A DNA stretch of 64,000 nucleotides, from positions 2,509,061 to 2,573,060 of the forward strand of contig NZ_JAGHKO010000001.1 of assembly GCF_017742245.1 (NCBI RefSeq). The letters are read 5' to 3'. Below the pieces are notes generated by a model that saw only the letters and a list, made by a program, of their open reading frames with translations, made no database searches and was not told the DNA's origin. Both the position numbers and the translations under genes were made by a program. The stretch is from Niastella soli (lineage in GTDB: Bacteria; Bacteroidota; Bacteroidia; Chitinophagales; Chitinophagaceae). Below are positions 35,765 to 43,229 of this stretch, piece by piece. The number at the start of each line of letters is the position of its first letter. Position 1 is the first letter of the stretch.

Positions 35765-36799
35765 ATGCAAAAACCGGTTATTGTAATAAAGCTTGGCACA
35801 GCGGTTATTACCAATGAGGAAGGCGTGATCAGTCATACCATAATAAAGAAGGTAGCGTCAGAAATTGCGGAGCTGTTTCATACCCATCGGGTGGTGTTGG
35901 TATCGAGTGGGGCAGTGGGCAGCGGAAAAGTATACATTCAAAATTATAAGGGCAGTATTACTGAACGCAAAGCCGCCGCGGCCGTTGGTAATCCCTTATT
36001 GATACAATTATACCAGAAACAATTTTCGAAGTACGATATACCCGTAGCGCAAGCTCTGTGCGAACGGCACCATTTCAGCAACCGGTTTCAGTTTGTACAG
36101 TTGAAAGAAACCTTTGAAGCTTTTTGGCAGAACGGTATATTGCCTGTTGTGAATGAGAACGACCTGGTAAGTAATGTGGAGCTGAAGTTCAGCGACAACG
36201 ACGAACTGGCCACTCTCATTGCCGTGGGTTTCGATGCAGAAACTTTAGTGATCTGTACCTCAGTGGGCGGTTTTATGGATGATGCCAAAAACATCATTCC
36301 CCGGGTAGAAAAGATCGACAGCAAGGTGTTGGGCTTTGTACAAACCGGTAAAAGCAGTCTTGGCCTGGGTGGCATGACCTCCAAACTCACCTTTACCCGT
36401 TTAGCCACCTCCCTGGGTATTCAGGTGATCATTTGCGGGCTGAGCGGAAAAACTCCCTTTGCTGATGCCCTCACCGGTAAAAACGGGACCACCTTTATTT
36501 CGCAGGATTCGAATTTAAAAGCCCGGCAAAAATGGCTGGCCAGCGGTTCTATTACATTGGGCACCCTGTTGGTTGACAAAGGCGCGGTAAAAGCCTTGCA
36601 ACAGCGCCGAAGTTTGCTTACCGTAGGCGTTACCCAGGTGCAGGGAAAATTTGCAGCGGGAGAAGTAGTACAAATAAAAGATGAAGACGAAAGCATTATT
36701 GGCGTTGCCAAAGTAAAACTGGATGCCGCCTCCATTCGCGATGGCATTTCTCAAAAAAATGTATTGGCAGCACATGCCGACGATATAGTAATATTTTAA
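35765..36799 (+). CDS. proB: Glutamate 5-kinase
   Basis: A 344-residue enzyme that phosphorylates L-glutamate to glutamyl 5-phosphate with ATP, the first step of proline synthesis. The start is ATG 35765, not TTG 35759. The amino-acid-kinase domain (about 1-245) shows VIKLGTAVITNEEG, RVVLVSSGAVGSG, GILPVVNENDLVS, FSDNDELATLIA and GKSSLGLGGMTSKL; a C-terminal PUA domain (about 258-335) contains RRSLLTVGVTQVQGKF and FAAGEVVQI-like strands. Glycine-rich and Asp/Asn residues of the active site are all in place. proA follows after 9 bp. The pair is a normal housekeeping operon, probably feedback-inhibited by proline through the kinase domain. Confidence 0.96.
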   Translation: MQKPVIVIKLGTAVITNEEGVISHTIIKKVASEIAELFHTHRVVLVSSGAVGSGKVYIQNYKGSITERKAAAAVGNPLLIQLYQKQFSKYDIPVAQALCERHHFSNRFQFVQLKETFEAFWQNGILPVVNENDLVSNVELKFSDNDELATLIAVGFDAETLVICTSVGGFMDDAKNIIPRVEKIDSKVLGFVQTGKSSLGLGGMTSKLTFTRLATSLGIQVIICGLSGKTPFADALTGKNGTTFISQDSNLKARQKWLASGSITLGTLLVDKGAVKALQQRRSLLTVGVTQVQGKFAAGEVVQIKDEDESIIGVAKVKLDAASIRDGISQKNVLAAHADDIVIF

Positions 36800-36808
36800 T
36801 TAGACCTG

Positions 36809-38053
36809 ATGAGCAGCAGTATACAACCATTGATAATTAAGACCTGGAAAGCCGCTATCAACTTGCGGCAGGCAACTGATAAACAACTGAAAGCTGTTTT
36901 ATTGCAACTGGCCGATGAACTGGAGAAGAACAGCGCGGCTGTTATAAAAGCCAACCAGCTCGATGTAGAAAAGCAGGACCCAAACAATCCAAAAGTCGAC
37001 AGACTGTTGTTGAACAAACAACGCATTGCCGGTATTGCAAACAGCATCCGGAAGATCAGCAAGTTGCCTAACCCTGCTGGTAAAACGCTGGAGAAACGCC
37101 GGCTCGACAATGGCCTGTTGCTGCATAAGATCGCCGTGCCGTTGGGCGTGGTAGGCGCCATTTACGAATCAAGACCCAATGTTACTTATGATATAGCAGC
37201 GCTTTGTATTCGCAGCCAGAATGGTTGTGTGCTCAAGGGCAGCAGCGAAGCGGAGAACTCCAACCTGGCAGCCATCCGCCTCATAAAAAAAGTGCTAAAA
37301 GCAAATGACATCGATCCCGATTGCGTAACCCTGTTGCCATCAGAACGGGAGACCGTGCAGGAATTATTTACTGCTACCAAATATGTGGATGTGCTTATAC
37401 CCCGTGGTTCCGAATCGCTGATCCAGTTTGTAAGAAAGAATAGCCTGGTGCCGGTGATAGAAACCGGGGCTGGCGTATGTCATGTGTATGTAGAAAAAGA
37501 AGCGTCCATAAAAAAGGCGGTTGACATTGTTGTAAATGCCAAGGTATCACGTCCATCAGTTTGCAATGCTATGGATACGGTGATAGTGGATGAAGCCGTA
37601 GCGCCTGCTTTTCTGAAACAATTACAATCAAAATTCAATGAGCATCAGGTAGAGATATTTGCCGATGCCAAATCGCATAAATTATTAAAGGGTTACCCTC
37701 ATTTACAAAAGGCTACACCGGAAGATTTTGATCGCGAGTTCCAGAGCCTGAAATGCGCCGTTAAGGTGGTAAAGAACATCGATGAAGCGCTGGACCACAT
37801 CCGTGAACATTCTACCAAACACAGCGAAGCCATTGTTTCGAACAACAAAAAACAGTGCGCCCGCTTTTTACAGGAAGTAGATGCGGCTGCTGTTTATACC
37901 AATGCAAGCACCCGGTTTACCGATGGGGAAGAAATGGGCCTTGGTGCCGAGATCGGCATTTCCACCCAAAAGCTTCATGCCCGCGGGCCTTTTGCATTAG
38001 AGAAGTTGGTTACTGAGAAATGGTTATTACAAGGTAATGGTAATATAAGATAA
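36809..38053 (+). CDS. proA: Glutamate-5-semialdehyde dehydrogenase (gamma-glutamyl phosphate reductase)
   Basis: A 414-residue aldehyde-dehydrogenase-fold enzyme that reduces glutamyl 5-phosphate with NADPH to glutamate 5-semialdehyde, the second step of proline synthesis. It starts 9 bp after proB. Family motifs are KIAVPLGVVGAIYESRPNVT, LKGSSEAENSNLA, VIETGAGVCHVYV, ASTRFTDGEEMGLGAEIGIS, and the catalytic Cys252 in SRPSVCNAMDT. Length is normal. proC is not in the window. An imperfect hairpin downstream probably ends the operon. Confidence 0.97.
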   Translation: MSSSIQPLIIKTWKAAINLRQATDKQLKAVLLQLADELEKNSAAVIKANQLDVEKQDPNNPKVDRLLLNKQRIAGIANSIRKISKLPNPAGKTLEKRRLDNGLLLHKIAVPLGVVGAIYESRPNVTYDIAALCIRSQNGCVLKGSSEAENSNLAAIRLIKKVLKANDIDPDCVTLLPSERETVQELFTATKYVDVLIPRGSESLIQFVRKNSLVPVIETGAGVCHVYVEKEASIKKAVDIVVNAKVSRPSVCNAMDTVIVDEAVAPAFLKQLQSKFNEHQVEIFADAKSHKLLKGYPHLQKATPEDFDREFQSLKCAVKVVKNIDEALDHIREHSTKHSEAIVSNNKKQCARFLQEVDAAAVYTNASTRFTDGEEMGLGAEIGISTQKLHARGPFALEKLVTEKWLLQGNGNIR

Positions 38054-38076
38054 AGCCGGACAGTCCTTTGGTCGGG

Positions 38077-38148
38077 AGCCTGTTGCAAGTTACAGGTTAA
38101 AGGTTACAGGGAAGTCCTGGCTTTGCAACCTGGAAACTGGAACAGGCT
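38077..38148. terminator. Imperfect long hairpin after proA
   Basis: AGCCTGTT (38077-38084) pairs with AACAGGCT (38141-38148), and the arms 38079-38098 and 38127-38146 match in 16 of 20 positions when folded. It follows the proA stop by 24 bp and is followed by TTTCTTCC. It probably ends proBA. Confidence 0.5.
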
Positions 38149-38194
38149 TTCTTCCTTGTCAACTTCCGTTGTAACCTCATTGCAGATAATGAAT

Positions 38195-38215
38195 TGTAAT
38201 GTATTATACATTACA
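38195..38215. promoter_or_regulatory. Perfect 21-bp palindrome upstream of the HTCS gene
   Basis: TGTAATGTAT (38195-38204), a central T (38205) and ATACATTACA (38206-38215) form a perfect 10+1+10 palindrome 70 bp before the HTCS ATG. It has no T tract. An operator, possibly for autoregulation by the HTCS AraC domain, is the likeliest reading. Confidence 0.6.
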
Positions 38216-38285
38216 CAGGCAGGTAATCAGAAAATCCCCGTATATTGTCATTGAAACAATTGCTACGATTGCTTTGCCATATACG

Positions 38286-41200
38286 ATGATCAAACGGATA
38301 CTGATACTAACTATCTGCTTTCCATACCTGCGTCCACTATTTGCACAGCCTGTGCAATACCCGTTTTCGCACCTCGATATTTCTAACGGTTTATCGCACA
38401 ACCAGGTTAACAGCATTATAAAAGATGCAAAGGGCTTTATGTGGTTTGGAACAGCTTCCGGTCTCAACCGCTATGATGGCTATACCTTCAAAGTTTTCCG
38501 GCACCGCGAAAACGACTCTTCCTCGCTTAATGACGATCTAATTGTAAAGATCCAGGAGGGACCTGACAATAAATTCTGGATCGATACCCGGGCCGGGCAG
38601 TGTCTCTTTGATCCCGTATCGGAAAAAGCCATGACCAATACGGCAGGTTATTGCCAGCAACTATCTTTACCCAATACGTTTGTTACCGATATTGTAAAGG
38701 ATAAACAAGGCTGTTACTGGTTTGCCCAAACTGGCTATGGTGCCAGCCGGTATAACCCGGTAACGCATACGGTAACACGTTTTAAGCGGCAACACGATAT
38801 AACCGATATGACGGCTGATAATGCCGGCAACATCTGGATCATTTATACCGATGGATTGCTGGAAGCATATAATACCGCTACGGAGAAAATGATCGTCAGC
38901 AATTCTGGATTGTTTAAACGGGCCGAGGAACTGCGGTACCGCCTGTTTGCCGATGCAGAGAACGACCTGTGGATCTATACAGAAGGGCTGCCACAAGGGG
39001 CCTTTTGTTACCAGATAAAATCAAATAACCTGGCACATTATCACCGCGATGCGCCCGGCAACCAGTTAAACAATAACCTGGTTACGGGTATTCAGCAGGA
39101 TAACAATGGCCTTATCTGGATCAGTACTGATCATGGGGGAGTAAACCTGTTGAATAAAAGAACAGGCGTTATCGGGTATTTAGAGAATAAACCGGAAGAT
39201 CTTAAAAGCATTAGTCAGAACAGCATTAATGCCATTTACCGAGACAACACCGGTATTATTTGGCTGGGAACCTATAAAAAAGGGATCAACTATTATCATG
39301 AGAACATCATTAAGTTTCCGGTTTACCGGCATCTGTTGTCCGATGCCCATAGTTTACCGTTCGACGATGTGAACCGGTTTGTAGAAGACGATAAAGGCAA
39401 CCTGTGGATCGGGACCAATGGGGGCGGCTTGATCTATTACGATAGAATTACCGGGAATTATCATACCTATAAACACAGTGCTACCAATACAAACAGTATC
39501 AGCAATGATGTAATCGTAAGTTTATGCATTGATCATAATAAAAAGTTGTGGATCGGGTCGTACTATGGCGGACTTGATTGTTACGACGGCCACCAGTTTA
39601 TTCATTATAAACATGATGCGGAAGTTGCTACCAGTATTTCTGATAACAGCATCTGGGAGATCTATGAAGATGCGCAACAACAATTATGGATCGGAACATT
39701 GAGTGGTGGGCTGAACCGCTTTCACCCGGAAATAAAAGGATTCTATACCTATCGAAAGGGAAATGGTTCCATTAATTCAAATTACATCTCGGCACTGGCC
39801 GAAGACCAGGATGGTAACTTGTGGATAGGCACCGAATCAGGCATTAGTGTGTTAAATAAAAAAGGCGGCGGTTTTACCTGGTACCAGCACGATACAAAAG
39901 ATAAAAGCAGTTTAGGCAATAACAATGTGACTTCATTGTTGAAAGACAGTCACGGCAATATGTGGGTGGCCACCCGCGATGGACTGAACTTATTTGATAA
40001 AGTGACCCATTCTTTCCATCATTATTCCCAGGCTGATGGATTGTCAGAGAACAACATCCTCACCCTGATGGAAGACAACGCCCATACGCTGTGGCTAGGA
40101 ACATCAAATGGCCTGAGCAGGGCCTGGGTAAAGCATGAAACAAATGGGGCCATCCGGTTACAGTTCAGAAATTATGATGAACGCGATGGATTGCAGGGGC
40201 GGGAGTTCAATGAAAATGCTGCATTGAAAACAAAACAGGGCGAACTGATCTTTGGCGGTGCCAATGGATTTAATATCATCAGTCCTGAAGCCATCTCACA
40301 CAACACCGTGGTGCCCGAAGTTGTACTGACCGATCTACGGGTGTTTGATAAAAACCCGCAACCCGGTGAAGTGATCAATAACCGTGTGTTGTTGCAAACA
40401 GCCATTTCAGAAGTAAAGGCCATTACCCTGAAATACCATGAGAATATTTTCTCATTGGAGTTTGCCGCGCTCAACTATTCCAACCCCGAGAAAAATCAAT
40501 ATGCATATAAGCTGGAAGGATTCAACAACGATTGGTTAACAACCGATGGCACGCACCGCACCGTTACTTATACTAACCTCGATCCTGGTAAATATACTTT
40601 CAGGGTAAAAGCCAGCAATGGCGATGGGGTATGGAATGAAAAAGGTACGGCACTGCAGATTATCATCCTGCCTCCGTTCTGGCGAACTGTTCCGGCCTTT
40701 ATTATTTATGCAGTACTGTTAGGCGCTATTTTATTTGCGGCCCGGCGGCTCACCATACAACGCGCGCACATGCGTTTTCAGCTGGCGCAACAAAAGAAAG
40801 AAGCAGAACGAGTGCACGAGCTTGACCTGTTGAAATTGAAATTCTTTACCAACGTAAGTCATGAGTTCAGAACACCGTTGTCATTGATCATGGCCCCGGT
40901 GGAAAAAATGCTGAACCATTCCCACGAGCCAGAACAAAAGAAACAATATCAGTTGATCTATCGAAATGCGCGGCGATTGCTCGCCCTGGTGAATCAATTG
41001 CTCGATTTCAGAAAGCTGGAGATGCGGGAACTGCGGCTCTATCCTTCCATGGGTGATATTGTTTCATTCGTAAAAGAAATTACCTGTTCATTCACTGACA
41101 TGGCGGGCGCCAAACATATCCATTTCAATTTCAGCAACAGTATAGAGTCGTTGCAGATCTCTTTTGACCCCGATAAGCTCGAACGTATTTTGTTCAACCT

Positions 41201-42356
41201 GCTGTCCAACGCTTTTAAATTTACACCGGAGCATGGAAGCATCCAGGTTATAGTAGGGCAGGAAGAACAGTTTGTCTCTATTATGGTAAAAGACAGTGGG
41301 ATTGGTATTCCCCAGGGGGACCAGGATAAAATATTCGAACGTTTTTTTCAACACGACATACCAGGCAGTATCCTGAACCAGGGAAGTGGTATTGGGTTGG
41401 CCATCTCCAAAGAATTTGTGCGCTTACATCAGGGTACTATTTCCGTAACCAGCGAACCTGGAAAGGGTACTTGCTTTACTGTGTTGTTACCCGTGAATAA
41501 TGTGGTTGCCGAGCTGGTGGTAAGCCAGGAAGAATTGTTGCTGCAACAGGGAGGCGAAGGAGCCAGGGAAGTGACCGGTAAAGCTTCCCATAAAAAACCG
41601 GTGATCCTGATCGTTGACGACAATGAAGACATCCGTTTTTACCTGAAAGACAACCTGCGCCGGAATTATGTCGTGTACGAAGCTGTGAATGGGGCAGAAG
41701 GTTGGGAAAAGACCAAACAACTGCAACCCGATCTTATTGTAAGTGATGTAATGATGCCGGTGATGGATGGTATGGAATTATGCCGTACCATAAAACATGA
41801 TAAACAAACCTCACACATTCCGGTAATTTTATTAACCGCCAGGTCGGCGGCAGAACCCAAGCTCGAAGCCTTCCAGGTAGGAGCTAATGATTACGTGACA
41901 AAGCCGTTCAGTATTGAAATGTTACAATCCCGCATCAGGAACCTGCTTTTGCAGCAGGAAGCCATGCGCAAATTGTTCCATAAACAGGTAGAGGTAAGTC
42001 CTTCCGAAATAAGTATCACTTCGGTCGATGAACAAATAATTCGCCAGGCAATAGAAACGGTGGAACAGCACATCAGTAACCCCGAGTTTTCAGTTGAGGA
42101 CCTAAGCCGCGCCTTGCACATGAGCCGGGTAGCCCTGTATAAAAAGCTGCTGGCGTTAACCGGTAAATCGCCCCTAGATTTTATAAAGACGATAAGGTTA
42201 AAACGCGCCGCCCAATTGCTTGAAAAAAGCCAGTTCACCATTTCTGAGATTGCCTATGAAGTGGGTTTCAACAACCCCAAATATTTCGCCCGGACTTTTA
42301 AGAAAGAGTTTGGCTTATTACCTTCAGAATATATAGCTCAGAAAGGTAAAGCGTAG
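38286..42356 (+). CDS. Hybrid two-component system regulator (HTCS)
   Basis: A 1356-residue one-protein signalling system; the ATG at 38286 precedes a signal peptide (IKRILILTICFPYLRPLFAQ) and is preferred to the far upstream in-frame ATG at 38199. The periplasmic part has repeated propeller motifs (FMWFGTASGLNRYDG, LIWISTDHGGVNLL, NLWIGTNGGGLIYYD, QLWIGTLSGGLNRF) and a Y_Y_Y domain (YKLEGFNNDWL). One transmembrane helix follows near residues 802-822, then HisKA with His859 (FTNVSHEFRTPLS), HATPase_c (GSGIGLAISKEFVRLHQG), a receiver with Asp1154 (LIVSDVMMPVMDG) and an AraC helix-turn-helix (EIAYEVGFNNPKYFARTFKK). HTCS proteins sense glycan fragments and switch on PULs. Its direct target is unclear: proBA lies upstream and GH31 is the nearest glycosidase. 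Confidence 0.96.
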   Translation: MIKRILILTICFPYLRPLFAQPVQYPFSHLDISNGLSHNQVNSIIKDAKGFMWFGTASGLNRYDGYTFKVFRHRENDSSSLNDDLIVKIQEGPDNKFWIDTRAGQCLFDPVSEKAMTNTAGYCQQLSLPNTFVTDIVKDKQGCYWFAQTGYGASRYNPVTHTVTRFKRQHDITDMTADNAGNIWIIYTDGLLEAYNTATEKMIVSNSGLFKRAEELRYRLFADAENDLWIYTEGLPQGAFCYQIKSNNLAHYHRDAPGNQLNNNLVTGIQQDNNGLIWISTDHGGVNLLNKRTGVIGYLENKPEDLKSISQNSINAIYRDNTGIIWLGTYKKGINYYHENIIKFPVYRHLLSDAHSLPFDDVNRFVEDDKGNLWIGTNGGGLIYYDRITGNYHTYKHSATNTNSISNDVIVSLCIDHNKKLWIGSYYGGLDCYDGHQFIHYKHDAEVATSISDNSIWEIYEDAQQQLWIGTLSGGLNRFHPEIKGFYTYRKGNGSINSNYISALAEDQDGNLWIGTESGISVLNKKGGGFTWYQHDTKDKSSLGNNNVTSLLKDSHGNMWVATRDGLNLFDKVTHSFHHYSQADGLSENNILTLMEDNAHTLWLGTSNGLSRAWVKHETNGAIRLQFRNYDERDGLQGREFNENAALKTKQGELIFGGANGFNIISPEAISHNTVVPEVVLTDLRVFDKNPQPGEVINNRVLLQTAISEVKAITLKYHENIFSLEFAALNYSNPEKNQYAYKLEGFNNDWLTTDGTHRTVTYTNLDPGKYTFRVKASNGDGVWNEKGTALQIIILPPFWRTVPAFIIYAVLLGAILFAARRLTIQRAHMRFQLAQQKKEAERVHELDLLKLKFFTNVSHEFRTPLSLIMAPVEKMLNHSHEPEQKKQYQLIYRNARRLLALVNQLLDFRKLEMRELRLYPSMGDIVSFVKEITCSFTDMAGAKHIHFNFSNSIESLQISFDPDKLERILFNLLSNAFKFTPEHGSIQVIVGQEEQFVSIMVKDSGIGIPQGDQDKIFERFFQHDIPGSILNQGSGIGLAISKEFVRLHQGTISVTSEPGKGTCFTVLLPVNNVVAELVVSQEELLLQQGGEGAREVTGKASHKKPVILIVDDNEDIRFYLKDNLRRNYVVYEAVNGAEGWEKTKQLQPDLIVSDVMMPVMDGMELCRTIKHDKQTSHIPVILLTARSAAEPKLEAFQVGANDYVTKPFSIEMLQSRIRNLLLQQEAMRKLFHKQVEVSPSEISITSVDEQIIRQAIETVEQHISNPEFSVEDLSRALHMSRVALYKKLLALTGKSPLDFIKTIRLKRAAQLLEKSQFTISEIAYEVGFNNPKYFARTFKKEFGLLPSEYIAQKGKA

Positions 42357-42403
42357 GTACCTGTCCACTCAACGTCGTTTTGTTAATGCTTGTTTTATGG
42401 AAT

Positions 42404-42452
42404 CCCCTCCTGGGAGAGCCTGTCCCGCTTTGCGGGAGGTAGGTGTGGGTTT
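42404..42452 (-). repeat. Dispersed intergenic repeat, copy B
   Basis: The reverse complement of this 49-bp segment aligns with copy A at 2501-2548, including TCCCGCAAAGCGGGACAG. It sits between the convergent HTCS and His-rich lipoprotein genes, so its hairpins may also stop transcription from both sides. Confidence 0.75.
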
Positions 42453-42530
42453 ATAATGTTAATATTATTCCCTGTGTTTCATTCCAGGTTAATCAAATCG
42501 CTTAACTAAACAACATCGATTGCCCATTTC

Positions 42531-42941
42531 CTATTTCCCCTTGCCCTTCCTATGTCCCGGGGCATAATCCCTGGCTGACTGGTCTCCATGTAATTTCTTT
42601 TCTTGTCCGGGTGGCAACCGGTGATGCTTCTTGCCATGATGGTGGCAGTCATGGTGATGGCAGTCATGGTGATGGCAATCATGGTGGTGGCAGTCACGGT
42701 CGTGGCAATCATGGTCCTGATCATCATCATCGTCATCGTGGTCGTGCTCATGGTGGTGCCCGTTCGTGTCATCATGTTCATGCCCGGGCGTATGGGGTGA
42801 CTGAGATCCCGGACCTTGGGGTTGTGGGGTGGTGGGTTGTGGGGTCTCCTGGGGGGGCGGTGTATTTTCCGTTGCCGATTTATGTTTACAACTACTTCCA
42901 ATCAGTACAAGCAAAGCCAGCACAAAAACTTTACAGTTCAT
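42531..42941 (-). CDS. His/Asp-rich lipoprotein with CHHHD repeats
   Basis: A 136-residue lipoprotein: signal FVLALLVLIGSSCKH with Cys18 as the lipidated residue, then a Pro/Gln-rich spacer, a segment dense in His and Asp (about residues 53-105), and a basic tail (RLPPGQEKKLHGDQ, YAPGHRKGKGK). About 27 of 136 residues are His. Four tandem DCHHH units plus DCHD give a Cys-His array encoded by a 15-bp DNA repeat at about 42640-42714. Binding of Zn, Ni or Cu at the cell envelope is a sensible inference, as storage, buffering or delivery. No metal transporter is nearby. The open frame on the opposite strand is a shadow of the repeat. The family is not recognised. Confidence 0.75.
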   Translation of the reverse strand: MNCKVFVLALLVLIGSSCKHKSATENTPPPQETPQPTTPQPQGPGSQSPHTPGHEHDDTNGHHHEHDHDDDDDDQDHDCHDRDCHHHDCHHHDCHHHDCHHHGKKHHRLPPGQEKKLHGDQSARDYAPGHRKGKGK

Positions 42942-43178
42942 TTCTAGGGTATTGAATTTCGCGAATGAATATAAAAGGCAATTATAATATCATTTTGTTT
43001 AATTTCCAATACCCTGAGGGGAGTCGAAGGCCCGGCAACCTGCCTCGGGCTCCGAATAACCATAACCAGGTGCCGCATTTCGACTTTCCGCCAAAGGCCA
43101 TCACTCTCCACACACAAGGTTAACAAACCACGCCCTAATTAATAACATTTGACACCCTTCCGCCGATTCGTATCTGGT

Positions 43179-43186
43179 TAATTTTG
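43179..43186 (+). promoter_or_regulatory. Candidate -7 element of the GH31 gene
   Basis: TAATTTTG matches TAnnTTTG exactly, 43 bp before the ATG. A TTTG at 43148-43151 is 27 bp upstream, longer than the usual spacing, so the -33 element is uncertain. Confidence 0.45.
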
Positions 43187-43229
43187 AGCATACTATGGTG
43201 TTTAGAAATATCCCAAAACAGAACACTCC

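Noticed and set aside
38199-38285. Upstream ATG for the HTCS protein
   Set aside because: It starts inside the 21-bp palindrome and adds 29 residues before a normal signal peptide; ATG 38286 fits better.
42640-42714. Tandem repeat as a mobile or phase-variation element
   Set aside because: The unit is 15 bp, in frame, and is fully explained by the DCHHH coding repeat.
42611-42955. Plus-strand open frames rich in Gly/His or Met/Val opposite the His-rich lipoprotein
   Set aside because: They are mirror frames of the 15-bp repeat; only the minus-strand frame has a signal peptide and lipobox.
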